Below are positions 42,837 to 54,934 of a stretch of 64,000 bases of DNA, one piece after another. Location of the stretch: assembly GCF_023278565.1 (NCBI RefSeq), contig NC_064679.1, positions 62,001 to 126,000 of the forward strand, in the 5' to 3' direction. Under the pieces are notes generated by a model. That model saw only the letters and a program-made list of their open reading frames with translations, searched no databases and had not been told where the DNA came from. The stretch is from Colletotrichum lupini (Eukaryota > Ascomycota > Sordariomycetes > Glomerellales > Glomerellaceae). A program made the translations under genes and the position numbers. Every line of letters begins with the position of its first letter. Position 1 is the stretch's first letter.

Positions 42837-43513
42837 GTTCTGGAGAGTGGTCGTCGAGTCTGACTTGTTTTACAGGCAAGGTGTTTACTTCAACACTCTC
42901 CACCGCTCAGGATTCGCCATGATGATGATATGTGCGAAGTCGGCCATGGGCCGATTGAAGTGCGCAATTATATCTTGCGATGAGCATGCTCGACTTTTTT
43001 AATAACGCGTTCGGGCGGGCGTGGTGGACGTGTACTGCAGGGATGCCGGCTTGACAAGGTTCACCTGTGTTGTCAAAAGTCTGCTGTTAATATATGGGTG
43101 ATGGTAATTACCGGCCCATTTCGCGGCGAGCCTTGCCCTCTGTGAAGCTCTCGGGAAAGAGTCATGAGATTTAAGCTTTTACGATAGCAGACCGAACGCT
43201 TCGTACACTGATATCATTCCGGGTCTTCCGGTACATTTTCATGCTCTGAGCGACGGCAAAATGGCACGCCAGCGCCGGCGCCGGCGCCGGCTTTCCACGG
43301 AGGCCGGCTTAACGCCCCGCAACGTACAATAAAATCGCGATGCGTCCATGATTCTCTGTGTAGACTTGATCTGGTGGAGAGACTGTTGAGATCCTGACTC
43401 CTGCTTTGTTCTTGAAGGAAAGGATTTGGAGATTTAACTTAACGACTCTTGTTCTTTTGACCCAGCAACGTCGTTTCCATTGTAAAGGACGCAGTGATAC
43501 TATTTATCCATAA
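42837..43513. other. Spacer between F-box gene and retrotransposon
   Basis: It holds the F-box gene promoter and a GCGCCG triple repeat (43272–43291) followed by another GGCCGGC. The AT-rich element starts after the CTATC target duplication at 43514–43518. Confidence 0.5.
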
Positions 43514-43518
43514 CTATC

Positions 43519-43723
43519 TATTAGTATCCCTATTATAGGGTAGTTAGTTCGAACCGTAGTTAACGAAGAGATTAATTAAACTATATAAATATTTACGTAA
43601 TAAGTATAAAAAGGAGGTTCTAACTATAAGTTAAGCTAGCTATAATAATTATAAATAGGGCCCCTAATTAGCCCCTATATAGTTAGCTATATACCGCGGT
43701 CGAATTAGACTTCTAATTCGATA
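43519..43723 (-). repeat. LTR (3' LTR of the minus-strand element)
   Basis: This 205-bp repeat matches 51948–52152 and 62109–62313. Its outer (left) end keeps GC-bearing words such as CGAACCG, while its inner end is almost pure A/T. Confidence 0.93.
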
Positions 43724-43727
43724 CTAA

Positions 43728-43742
43728 CTTTCTCTTTTTTTT
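43728..43742 (-). other. Polypurine tract of the retrotransposon
   Basis: On the minus strand this is a 15-nt all-purine run (A-rich with GAGAAAG) four bases before the 3' LTR. It is the usual primer site for plus-strand synthesis and independently supports minus-strand orientation. The second copy has the same tract next to its LTR (about 62318). Confidence 0.75.
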
Positions 43743-44538
43743 ATTAATTTAATTACTATAGTTAGAAATATAATTTAACCTCGGGCCCGTTTACTAAGTT
43801 ATCTCCTTTTCTCCCTTTTTTTTATTTTTTTTATATAACTTATCCCTCTATTTATATAGTAGCTTTTTTACTATTTACGAATTACTCTAATCCCTTATTT
43901 AGTATTACTTTTATAAAAGCGTTTACGAGGTTATTTTTATTATTAATTTAATAAATCTTAAGTATCTCGCGCCTTTCGTACGATTACCTAAGGGCTATAA
44001 TATTAATTATAAGCCTCTTTTCCTTTGTTATTCTTAATTTAATAAGGTATTTATATAATAAGTAAGAATCGGTATAAATAACTATTAAAATAAATAAAAA
44101 GCTAATTTAACTAGTAATCTTCTTTAATATTATTAAAATTGCGTAAGAGAGGTTAACGCCGTTAACTATACTATATACCTCTAATACTAGCATACTTCTT
44201 ATTATTTACTTATTTTTAGTTAACGAGTAGTAAATTATATTACTATATATAATAAATTTACTCTTACTTATACTCTCGTTAGCTAGGATAATAATATACC
44301 CTAATTATAAAATAAAGTCGTTATTATTCGTAAATAACCTATTAATAAAAACGTAAAGCTTACTAATTATAAAGTTAATTAGGTAATAAATAAGACCTTA
44401 ATCGAGATTTGTTTATTATTACTTAAGCCGCTTATTAAGTACTTCGACGTTTTATTTAGTTAGATCTATAGCTTATACTACCCTAGTATAGTTAAAAGTC
44501 GCCTTAAGTTAATAAATACTTATAATATATACCCCTTA

Positions 44539-45737
44539 CCCCCCCGACGGAGCAATCCGCCGGGGCCGTACCGTGTATTACGTATTAAGGAAAACTGGGT
44601 ATATTGCGCTCTATACTTAACTACTAATTAAAATTAACCGACTCGACCGTTGTCTTCCTTTTATTAATAGCTCCTAACCTTCCGCCGCTTCTAGCTACCT
44701 ATAGGGCGAGCTTTACCCACTCTAACGCACACAGGACCTCCTAGTACTAGCCCGCGTAGGTAGCTAGGTCTAGTATAATCTGTTCTTTTATATAGGTATT
44801 ATTATTACCCAGGGGGTCCCGTAGGAGCTGTCTAAGGCGCCGGCTTATTGCCCTAACCCTATATACCTCTAGCCCGTCTATCGTAGCTATTATAACTAGG
44901 CCGGTATTAATATACTAGATCTTAGTATCCGTACCGGCCTAGTTATTTACGGCGCTTATAATATTACCTAGCCGAATTCCGTACTACTAAAAGGTACTTC
45001 GCTACTTCTTAGGCATACCTACGTTAGCTACGATAGCTATAGCGTCGAGCTGGCCGAAGAGGGCGCCCAGCCCGAGAGGGGCAGACTTGTCGACGGGCAT
45101 CTTTGGCCCACTAATTGCTAACTATATGCTAAGAGAGTAGGTTCTCGTCGAGGTAGTATTTTAACTAGCTAACCTCTTAACTAGTTATCTAACTAGCTGT
45201 CTAGGTAGTGGTTTATATATTAATAGGTTTGTTTAGTAAATTTGTTTAGTAGATTTGTTTAGTGGATTTGTTTAGTAGATTTATTTAGTTTAAATAGAGA
45301 GCAGCTTTGGGCGATATTAAAAACGATAAGGATAGAAAGAATCTTTACGAGCTTTAGTACGTAAATATTAGCCTATTTAGCCCTTTCTTTAGAAACCTCT
45401 ACGTCGCTATTAAAGTTTAGAACCTCTATAGTTAAGGAAGGCCGCCTCTAACTATTACGGCCGACTATAACGGCCGATTATTATAACTAATTATTATAGC
45501 TAACCTCTACCGTCGACCTTTCCGGCCGGCGCCGCTACGTAAAGGGCAGCTTACCTATCCTAAATTAAATAGCGGTTTTTATATTAAAATTACTATATTA
45601 CGTTAAGCGCGTGCTTAGGATATATTGCGCGTATTATATAGTTAAAAAGTATACTATATTGTATAATTTCCCTTAAAAGCGTAATCCCGTTAAGGTCGAT
45701 CTTTTATACTTATAAAGCCGGAAAAAAAAACCACTAC
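44539..45737. mobile_element. Nested 1.2-kb insertion of unknown class
   Basis: The insertion is flanked by a 12-bp direct repeat, ATATACCCCTTA (44527–44538 and 45738–45749). The second retrotransposon copy has the uninterrupted site (63115–63132), proving an insertion. The insert is less AT-rich than its host element. It starts with a 10-bp stem hairpin (44542–44565), contains a 13-bp minisatellite (45228–45292) and ends with an A9 run followed by CCACTAC. No terminal inverted repeats or LTRs are visible. On the minus strand a conceptual stretch beginning MPVDKSAPLGLGALFGQLDA (near 45100) continues for about 170 codons with stops mostly at expected Trp positions, suggesting a decayed protein. 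The long target duplication and A run favour a LINE/SINE-like or MULE-like origin, but the class is undecided. Confidence 0.8.
45228..45292. repeat. 13-bp minisatellite, five copies
   Basis: Units of TTTGTTTAGTAGA with single-base variants are repeated head to tail inside the nested insertion. Confidence 0.9.
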
Positions 45738-48700
45738 ATATACCCCTTATATAAGCTTAGCTTTATACTACTTTTTAATATTAATTACGTTTAGATTAAT
45801 AAGGTTAATTTTTTTACCCTACCCCTTTTACTAAAAAACGATAGTTTCCCCTTTAATTATAAAAATCCCGCCGTTAAATACTAAGGGGGTATTTATTATA
45901 AGGACCTTTTTTAGCTTCGCTACGAAGCCCGCTTTTTAAAGCTCCTTATCCTCCTTCTTTATAAAATTAATATTAAATAAGCCTAATATATCGTCGGTTT
46001 ATATTTTAATAATCCTAAATTAGTTACCTTCGTACTCCGCAATTAGTAAGTACGGGTTATATATAGAAGTAACTATTAATAGTTAATTAATATAAAAATC
46101 GTAATAAGTAGCTTACTAATAAGTACCCGATTCTATAAGCTTATATAATAGCTTAAGTATTTTAATAATCGTACTTTTTAAGTACTTACTAACTATTTCC
46201 TTCGGTAAATAGGCTAGGATTTTCTTTATAAGCCCTATAGCCGATTAGGTATAGGCCTAGGTAATATTATAACTCTAAATCTTATATCCCTTTTTCTATA
46301 ATAATACTATTAATATTATTATTAATCGTTAGCTATAGCGCTATATAATAAGTAATTATATAAATAGCGTCGCCTTTTTAACGTCGCCGTACCCCTAAAT
46401 TACGTATCTAAACTTCTCGTATAGCTAGGGTATTTTTTTCCTTTTAATTTTACGAACTATTCGTAATTTAAATATATAGAAGTTTATATATTTTTTTAAG
46501 TTATATAGGATAAATCGATAGACCCCTCGATTATAAAAAGTATCTATTTTAATAAAATCTAATCCCTTATACGGTTTTTTAATAGTTATAATTACGCCTT
46601 TTTTACGTAGTTTAACCGCTAGCTTAAAATCGGCTTTCTCTTTTATTATATAAAAAGTATTAATTACCTCGTTATTAGTAATAAATTACCGCGTTAGGGC
46701 TTACCGTCGTAGTTTTTTATAACGTCTCGCTAATAATATTAATACCTTTTTAGTAATTTCCTCTTCCTCGTCGTCTATTAATACTACTACGACGATTTTA
46801 TTAAGGATAATTTCTTATACTTTTGCTATAGGTTATATAGTTTCCCCTAGCTCTTCTTCTTTTTATAAATTAAAAATTACCTCGTTAAGATCTATATAAT
46901 ACGGTTTAACTACCGTAATTAATACTTTAAGTAACTAGTTACGATCTTTCGTAATTATATAAGAGCGCTCGTTAATAAAAATTAACTTATATAGCCCAGC
47001 TTATTATTAAATAATTTCGCGCTATATTTATATATCCGAATTTAGTAATATATTTAAATTATCCCCTATATCGGGCCTATTATATATAATAATTACCTCG
47101 TTAACTTACTTTTTTACGCTTACCTCGCGCAGTACTTATATTACTTTTTTAATTACTTAGGCTCGTTAACTTATACTTAGTAATAATAATAAGGCTAAGG
47201 TCGTTTTTAAATATACTCTAAATACTAATAGCGTTAATATAAGTCCGTTAGGCCCTATAGTATCGTTATAATATTTAAGTACTATTTAGAGGCATTCGTC
47301 GTTAGTAAAATCCGGATTTTCCTTTTTAATAATTCTAAACGCCCTTTTTAACTACTAATATACCCTCTCTACCTTTCTAATACTATAATACGCTTTAATA
47401 AGTACGACTTTTAGCTATATATTATAAGCCGTCGCATTATCCTTAAATTTTACTAACTTAAAGCTAGTATTAGTATCGGTTTTAATATTATCTAGCGGTC
47501 CTTAGTATATATCGATTTAGCTTTTTTATAGGACTACCTATACTATTTTTATTTATAAATCCTAGAGGAATTACCCTATTTAAAAAGATATAGCTATATT
47601 AATTATATATAGTACTAGCTAACTATTTAAATAAAAAATATCGATAACGATTTCCTAATTAAAACTAAGCTTATTACGTAATTTAAACTTAAATTTATAT
47701 AGGCTCTACGCATTTATTTAATATTAATAATATACTTTCGTTAACTACTCTAGCGCTCCTATTTCGATATTATTATTACTTAATTACTTTAAAAAGTTAT
47801 ATAGCCTTATAACCGATGGGTACCTAAATCTCTAATATAGTCTTCTAAGCTTACTTTCCGTTAAGTAATTAATTAACTTCGTATTATTAATAAGCTTTAT
47901 AAACGTATACCCCTATTATCGTTCGACTATTTTAAAGTACTTATTACTAGAGATTCTATTTCTCATATTATTAAATATAATACTTAGTTAATTTATATTT
48001 TTTAGATATAAGAGAAATAGGGTATTAACGAGTAAAATATAAAAAGTTATCGTTCCGAAGTACGTCTCTACTTTTAGTATACTTAGAGTAACAATTTCCT
48101 TACTTAGGCTAAAACTAATCCTTATAATACTTATTATTAACGTATTAAGTATTACTAATATAATCTTTTATAGTGCTTAGAATTACCCTTTTCTTCTAAT
48201 TAACTATTATAATACCCTAATATTTAGGATAATCCTATAAAAATTATCTAAGCCGTACTTTTTATTTATATAAAATACTTATATAAGCTTAGTATTTAAC
48301 GGATCTAAGTAGTATAAAAAGGACCCCTCTAACTACCCCTAGATTTACTTAGTACTATATTCTTTTTTTTTAAATATTAAAAGAAATAACGTCTTTTCCT
48401 TAATCGTTAAGAAAATAAGCTTCGGCCCTATTAAATTCGCCCTTTTAACTACCTCCGTATTTATTATCTAAGGGACCTTCCCTTACTATCTATAAATAAA
48501 AGCCTATTTATTAAAAGCTTTTATTACCCTCTATTCGTTTAGCCTCGTATATCCTCTAAAAACTAACGAGGTAAAAAAAAAGTAATTAATATTATTAATT
48601 TTATTATAATCTAATTCGTTAGTATAGGGGGTAAAATCTTTTTTATTTTCTAAATCTTTTATAAAAAGTATATATTTTAAGCCGCTACTTTAGCTACTAT

Positions 48701-51700
48701 TACTAGGTTCCGTACCCCTAAATCTACTCTTATATATAATAAAAAATTAATTAAACTAATAAGAGCTAGTTTTACTATTTACTACTCTTAACTTTCTATA
48801 CTATTCGTATAATTTAGTACGCTTTTCCTTAGAATAGTTACTTAATTAACATCTATCCTTTTTATAAATATAATATTACCTTTTTTATTACCCTATTTAT
48901 AAGTTAAATCTTTACTTATTTAACGAATCTAGGCCTCTTTATTAGTAATTACTATATCTAGCCTCTTTTCTTTTCTTATTATACGTTCGATCGACTTAAT
49001 ATTATTAATAAGGGCCGTCGTACGTTTAAAAATAGGTTTAGTGCGGTATTCTTATTTTAATATTAAAACTAAATCTTAGCCTTAAGTAGAGCGTTTCGTA
49101 GTCTTTAGGTACTTAGTATAGGGTTATTTTTAATTTTAATATATACTAAATTATAATATAAAAATATCTAATTTTCTACTTATTTATCCCCTTATTTAGC
49201 TAGGTTTTTACTAGCTTATTAATTCGATCGATAAGCTCTTTAAGGATCTCTACTCGCGATTTACACTCTATTATCCTAGTTATAAATATAAAAAAAATCG
49301 CTCATAGCTTAAATAAGAGCTTTAAGTTCTTATTATAGGTCTTAAAGCGGCTTCGGATTATATTAATTATACTAAAAAAGTCGTTTTAATTAAGATTACG
49401 TACCGCTTCGTAATAATAATTAGAGGCTTTACTTATAAGTACGATATTAATTACCGAATAGTATTAATATTCCCTAATTCTAACTTTTTTATAATAATTA
49501 TAAAATATCGTTAGGGTTTTTTATAAAACCTTATACTTCCCCTTAGAATATAATTTCTTTTTTAAAAAGATCTTTTTAAGGTTTATAAATTACCTCGTAT
49601 TTATTACTAAATTTTCGGTCTTTATATACGATCCCTGCGTTACTACGTATTATTAATAACTTCGGATCGTCTATTTCTTTTCTTATTAGCTAATTAGTAT
49701 TAAATTTCGCGTTAGTAGCGGTAACGAGTTATAAATTAAAATAAATAAAATTATTAATTATCGTACTTTTAATACTATATTTTACTCCGGTATATCCTTT
49801 TATAATAATAGATTTTTATTAGTAATTATAAAAAGGAAATTTAGGTCGTTTACCCTTTTTCTAAATTCGTTAAAATAATTATATGCTCTATCGACCTATA
49901 CCTAGTTCTATAATACGAATTCCTCTTCTATAATTATCGTTATTAATATTTTATATAGCTCTCGTAATTATAATTACGTTAATAATACCCCTCGCCCGTA
50001 AAAGAATTTATTAACTACTTTCGTAATTCCTAAGCTTATACTTATAAACTATTTATTTAGTTAATAACTAAGGTCGTCTACGATTTTATAAAATAGGGGT
50101 TACCCCTATAGCCCCTTTTTTTTATAAACCTTAATTAAATAAATTAATACTACGTTAATTTACTCGCTATTAAGCTAATCCGCAATTCTATATATCTATA
50201 TCCTTTAATAATCCGGGTTAATATTTACTTATTTATAAGGGATTAGGATTCTATTTAGGATCGGGTTTCGTCCTCTTTTTTTTTATTTTAACTTGCTAAG
50301 GGTTATATTCTAGTTTATATTTATATTAGCGATTATTAATATATTTAATTTTAATAGGAATATATCTAATCTGCGCACTAGTTATAATATATCCGTACTT
50401 TTACTACCTAACGAATTTATTAAGGTCTAAGAGATTTCTATTTCCTCTCGCTATCTCGCTACTACTCTCGTTTTTATTATTTTTAATAATTATTACTACC
50501 TTTCTAAATCGCTAGTTATCGTACTTACTAAGATCCTCTTTTTTATTTAATATAAAAAAGTAAGTTTTAGTAGTTCTTTTTTATAATAGTAATAGTAGAC
50601 ATTTATATTATTATAAAAAGATATAATAATTAGTCTCGAGATCTTTATTAATTATTAATATCCGCTATCCTATATACTTCTAGCTTCTTAAGCCTCGTAC
50701 TCTTTATAATTTCTAAATAGCTTCTTTTTTTAACCTACCTTTCTTAAAGTAGTATTTTATAAAAATAGTTAAAAATAGACGCTAGGCGGCTCGTAAAAGA
50801 GCTATATAAGCTATTAAGAACCGTATAGGTTATTAAGTATAATTAATAAAGTTAAGCCCTCTTTTTTATAAAATCGTAAATTTTAAAAACTTATTAAAAA
50901 TACTTACTTATTACTCGTACGTAGTAGGGTTAGATATTTTAAAGATCTTATTTTTTACGGCCTCTCGGTACCCTATTTTATATTTTTTAAATAGTCTTTT
51001 TCGTAGCTTAATTACGGTTAGGTAATTATCGCTTATTAATAATCCCTTTTATTATTTAGTTAATTTTTTAAAATTAATAATCTTATACTAAGAGTTAATA
51101 TAAAAAAAAGCCCTTAAGTAGCTTTTTAAAAAATTCTTTTCTTTTCTTTTTAAATCCTCGTTTTTTTAGCCTTTTCTTAAGCTAATAATAACTTTAATAA
51201 AAAGTCATAAAACTACTTTAAAATAGCCGCCTTCTTCCTAAGTTAATTTTTAAAATTTATAATACTCTTAATTTAATATTATTAAGACTTCTAAATCCCC
51301 TCCTCCCTTATTAAACCGTTCTTTATACTATATTCCTAAATAATACCCGGGGGGTAATTAAAAAAGCTACGAAGAGGTCGTTTAAATCGCGAGCTTAAGG
51401 TCGTATTTATAAAATCCTTATAATAATAAACTTTTTTATATATTATAAATCTCTTAGCTTAATAGTTCCTATAGGGTTACCTTTATTACTAAATAAGAAT
51501 ATTTACGTTTAAAAATCCCCTTTTTTAATCGCGCGGTACTCTTTTATATTATATTATTAAGCTCGTTCGTTATGCTAATTAATTAAGTAAGTAGTTATTA
51601 CGTAAGTATTTCCTTTTTCTAATTTAACTAGTTAATTTCTAATTATAGGCCGGCTATAAAAAAGTCGTTTAGTAAAAAAGCTACTTAGGGCGACGGTAAA

Positions 51701-51947
51701 AGGCTAGTTATTTAAGTAGTTCCGTTAATTAACGTATTTTAATATAATAAACGTCGACCTCTCATAAGTAATAAAGGGTTATAATTACTTAATTCCGTAC
51801 GGTATTTGAGAATTACCTCCTTTTTTATTTACTTTTATAAAGTTAATTAGTATAAATCTCTTATCCCGTATAATATTAAGAGGTTATCTTTTTTACATAG
51901 CGAGATACCTTACCAATTTATAATAATAGAATTTAATTACTAATTAG

Positions 51948-52152
51948 TATTAATATCCTTATTATAAAGTAGTTAGTTCGAATTATAATTAACGAAGAGA
52001 TTAATTAAACTATATAAATATCTATATAGTAAGTATAAAAAGGAGGTTCTAACCGTAGGTTAGGCTAGCTATAATAATCGTAAATAGGGCCCCCAATTGG
52101 CCCCTGCGCAGTCGGCTGTATGCCGCGGTCAAATTAGACTTCTAATCCGACA
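51948..52152 (-). repeat. LTR (5' LTR of the minus-strand element)
   Basis: 205 bp, ending GACA before the CTATC duplication. The outer ~60 bases retain GC-rich words (for example CCCCTGCGCAGTCGGCTG) that are A/T in the other two LTRs, so this end largely escaped RIP. Confidence 0.93.
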
Positions 52153-52157
52153 CTATC

Positions 52158-53605
52158 AGTGTCAACTGCAATACGTAAGCACAGCTACGGCCCAGCACTT
52201 GAATATCAAGATGCACATGCATCAGACATTGAGACTACCCAGACACTGGGCCACGCTTTACTCTATTGCCCGCACCAGGCGGTTGCATTACTCATGTTCT
52301 CTGAGAGAAAAGTAAAGCCGAACTCCGTCAAGCCACCCAAGAGACTTTAACAAGAACTTCCATGACGACTAAATTCGTATATATTGGTTATAATTCACGT
52401 GGTGTTTCTCAAATTAGTCATACAACTTTAAGATCAAACCTACTCAGCTTCTGAAGTTGGCAGCCCGTCGTCAATGGGCTGAATTGTGCCCTTTCACCAA
52501 TGAGATGCATCATTCGAAGCAAAGGTTTCGTCACTCTCCAAGTGCCGATTTATACACAAGTAGGGCGGCCGTTGCGCCGATGCGAAGCTCAATATCCTAG
52601 CATCAAACTGCCGATGTGCACGAAAGGAAGAAAGAGGCGAAGCCTATTGCTTGCACCGAAGTAGAAATAAATTGGTAGAAGAGCTTTTTGCAGCGCCAAT
52701 ACCACCTAACGAACCAAGAAGAATGTTCCTAGATTGAGAGATCCAGTCGGGGACTCGGGGGACAAGCCGCGAGCAAAGTCTACCTAGTAAGTTGAGTGCG
52801 AATTGCTCGGCGAATGAGTCTATTCAAGGATCTTCCCCAAAGACGACTTTTACTACACAAGCGATCATCAATTCAAGCAGCAACACAGAGAGCGCCTTTG
52901 TCAGTTTCGTCGCGCCAACCATCAACCGCTATAAAGGCAACGTGTGCGGCGGTTTCGAAATCCATCTATACGAGCGAATGACTGGCAAACAGTCAAGAGC
53001 GCGCCAGCCCAAGCACTGCCCCAAGTCAAGATCTAAGATAAACGCGTACAAATGATGCCTTGCGGTCTCTACGCCGCAGCATACGTAGCGTCGAGAGACC
53101 CCTTAAACCCTTGGTCAGCAATCTGGAATCTACCTATGCGCCTTCTTAAAGCCTCGAGCCAAGCAATCGGGTCATGCATGCCACGCGGCAACTTTAATTA
53201 TGGGCGTTACGGGTAATCGCGTTTTAGCTAGTCGGCTTGAATCTCACCTGTAATTCGATGTAGCATCTGGGGTGTGGAGTTCCTCAGCCATTGTCTCGAG
53301 TTATTGTGGCGATGCAATTGGCGTTCGAACCTTATACGCGTATACGTCCTCACTAAACTCCGCGTATATGTCAAAAAGCAGTTGCCGAGCCATAACGAAT
53401 ACATGTAAACAAAAGTCGAAGAATATACAAGATGAATTATTCAGTTTCATATTCTACAAATTTCCAACTTCACCACCTCATCAGACCTAGAACCGCACTC
53501 ATCGATCATCTACAATCAGACCGAAATCCGATCCACCGCCCGTCAAAACCGCCGACTCAGCACGAAGATCTTACAGTAAACATAAGGAAAACGATTATCG
53601 TCACC
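52158..53605. other. Spacer right of the retrotransposon
   Basis: Base composition returns to normal immediately at the LTR edge. Open frames near 52097–52350 and 52792–53055 are short and unrecognised. No gene can be supported. Confidence 0.4.
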
Positions 53606-54268
53606 ATGGGCATCCGCGACTTCTTTGACGGTCGATTTTTCGATACCAGATACAAGACCAAAATCCACATCGCGCAAGTCGCCCTAATGGCACTGGCCAT
53701 CATCCTCACCATCTGGCGCATGGCCATGCCGGTCCCCTTCACTCGCGGCAACATCATGGCCCTTACAATGGTGAGCTCTTCGTGGCGGGGGAAACTTTGC
53801 AACGTTCCTTTTCGCAATCATTGTTGTCGAGAATGAGACTGATACCAGACGATTACAGGGTTTCAAGTCTCTTATCATTATCGGCTACCAACTTCTGACG
53901 ACTCATAAGGAGCGCTTCAAGAAGTGGGCTTCGCTCAAAGCCAACGCTATCCTCAATACAATGGAGATTTTGTTCTGGTTCGTCGCCTTTGGTCTGTTGT
54001 GCCAGGCGAATGGAAGGTTCTGCACTGGTGGAAGCTGTGCTCTCAGCTGGATTGTGACTCTTATCGTCATGGTGTTGATGTAGGTTTCTTTGCCTCTGCC
54101 CAAAGGCAGATCCGGCTCTGTTTAATATCAAAACGCCGACATATTCGCACCAGTGTCCTTGCCTTCCAGACATCGGTCGTGTCCATCAAGGACTACCGGT
54201 ACTGGAAACACTTTGGCATCAACCGAGAGACGGAGACTAAAGCAGCTTACCCGAGACCTCAAGTCTGA
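53606..54268 (+). CDS. Small four-helix (MARVEL-like) membrane protein
   Basis: Three exons, 53606–53770, 53859–54079 and 54154–54268 (introns 88 and 74 nt), give 166 residues. Four hydrophobic segments alternate with short loops: IHIAQVALMALAIILTIWRM, NIMALTMGFKSLIIIGYQLL, ILNTMEILFWFVAFGLLCQA and LSWIVTLIVMVLIVLAFQTS. N- and C-termini are hydrophilic. The layout and spacing resemble the fungal MARVEL-like proteins, whose functions are mostly unknown; some sit at the plasma membrane or cell ends. The intron-2 acceptor was chosen at 54153 rather than the AG at about 54169, because only the former keeps the fourth helix and the TSVVSIKDYRYWKHFG tail in one frame. The start is the ATG in a CACCATGG context. 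Confidence 0.65.
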
Positions 54269-54934
54269 GATCTCGGGTATACACTAGGTGCAGGTAGCAC
54301 TACGATAAGGATCGCCTTGAAAAGGCCACAGTTGAAGGATTGATGTACGGCGTGCTTCGCTTTGCCTTGAAGCGGACTAGTGTGGGAAGAAAGTACTCCG
54401 CTGGTTGTCACCATGGACAGGCTGATCGGAGGTGCAAAGTTCATGAGTGATGGAACGTGAATCACGGAATTACGGCTGCGCCTAACATTAGTGGAAATAT
54501 GGGTTGACTCGGTGGTTGGTTTTGTGGCCGGGGGTCTCGGCTGATCCGTATCTTCGGGTCTTCTTAACATTAGCGATCAGAATGCGGGGCCGAGCCCGGA
54601 GCAGGCGTTGTTTTCATATCCACAAAACAAGACCGCCCATCCGGAATTCGCCAATTCTTAACATTAGGGGAACGGAATCGAACTAAATAGGCGGGGTAAA
54701 CCGCCCATGACTCAACAACAGAGGTCTCGTTTGATTTGGAGGGGATTTGATTCGTCTTGATCTGTCCTTATCTGCCCCGATTTTACCGTTCTTCCCCAGC
54801 CGACCCCGCGGCAAAGCTGTATTATGATTACGGGGTATTTATGTTCAGCATCATTCCCAACCCTTACAAATCGGCGTGATTGATACTTGACGTTTCACAG
54901 CAAGGCAGTGCTACCAGCAACGACAACTTGCATC
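54269..54934. other. Upstream region of the P450 gene
   Basis: No gene was seen. It carries three copies of TAACATTAG and two CCGCCCAT words, described separately. Confidence 0.45.
54483..54667. repeat. Three TAACATTAG motifs upstream of the P450 gene
   Basis: The nonamer occurs at 54483–54491, 54565–54573 and 54659–54667; the last two share the longer TTCTTAACATTAG. Spacing is 82 and 94 bases. They could be regulatory sites or remains of a degenerate tandem duplication. Confidence 0.6.

Larger units (their letters stand above)
43519..52152 (-). mobile_element. Full-length Ty1/Copia-type LTR retrotransposon, RIP-inactivated
   Basis: The element spans 8634 bp, of which 1211 bp are a later nested insertion plus its site duplication. 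It has identical-length LTRs of 205 bp (43519–43723 and 51948–52152) with TG…CA-type ends (the TG is mutated to TA in both copies). The host duplication CTATC lies at 43514–43518 and 52153–52157. Coding strand is minus. Conceptual translation through stops shows an integrase core near 47590–47700 (EIVIDIFYLNS, then LVLYIINIAISF) and a reverse transcriptase near 45750–46010. The RT contains TDDILGLFNINF, an acid pair as in fungal Copia elements that have TDD instead of YVDD, then FNGGIFIIKG. The order INT before RT defines Ty1/Copia rather than Ty3/Gypsy. Nearly all stops are TAA/TAG where Gln or Trp is expected, as RIP predicts. The gag end (about 48–51.9 kb) is too degraded to read confidently. 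Confidence 0.92.

Noticed and set aside
43540..43565. TAGTTCGAACCGTA, which resembles a tRNA T-arm
   Set aside because: It recurs at the same place in all three LTRs and no cloverleaf can be formed around it.
44539..45737. Reading the nested insert as a Helitron because of its terminal hairpin
   Set aside because: Helitrons do not create target duplications, while a 12-bp duplication is present here.
43519..52152. Reading the LTR element as Ty3/Gypsy
   Set aside because: Integrase traces lie upstream of the reverse transcriptase on the coding strand and the RT has the TDD form of fungal Copia elements.
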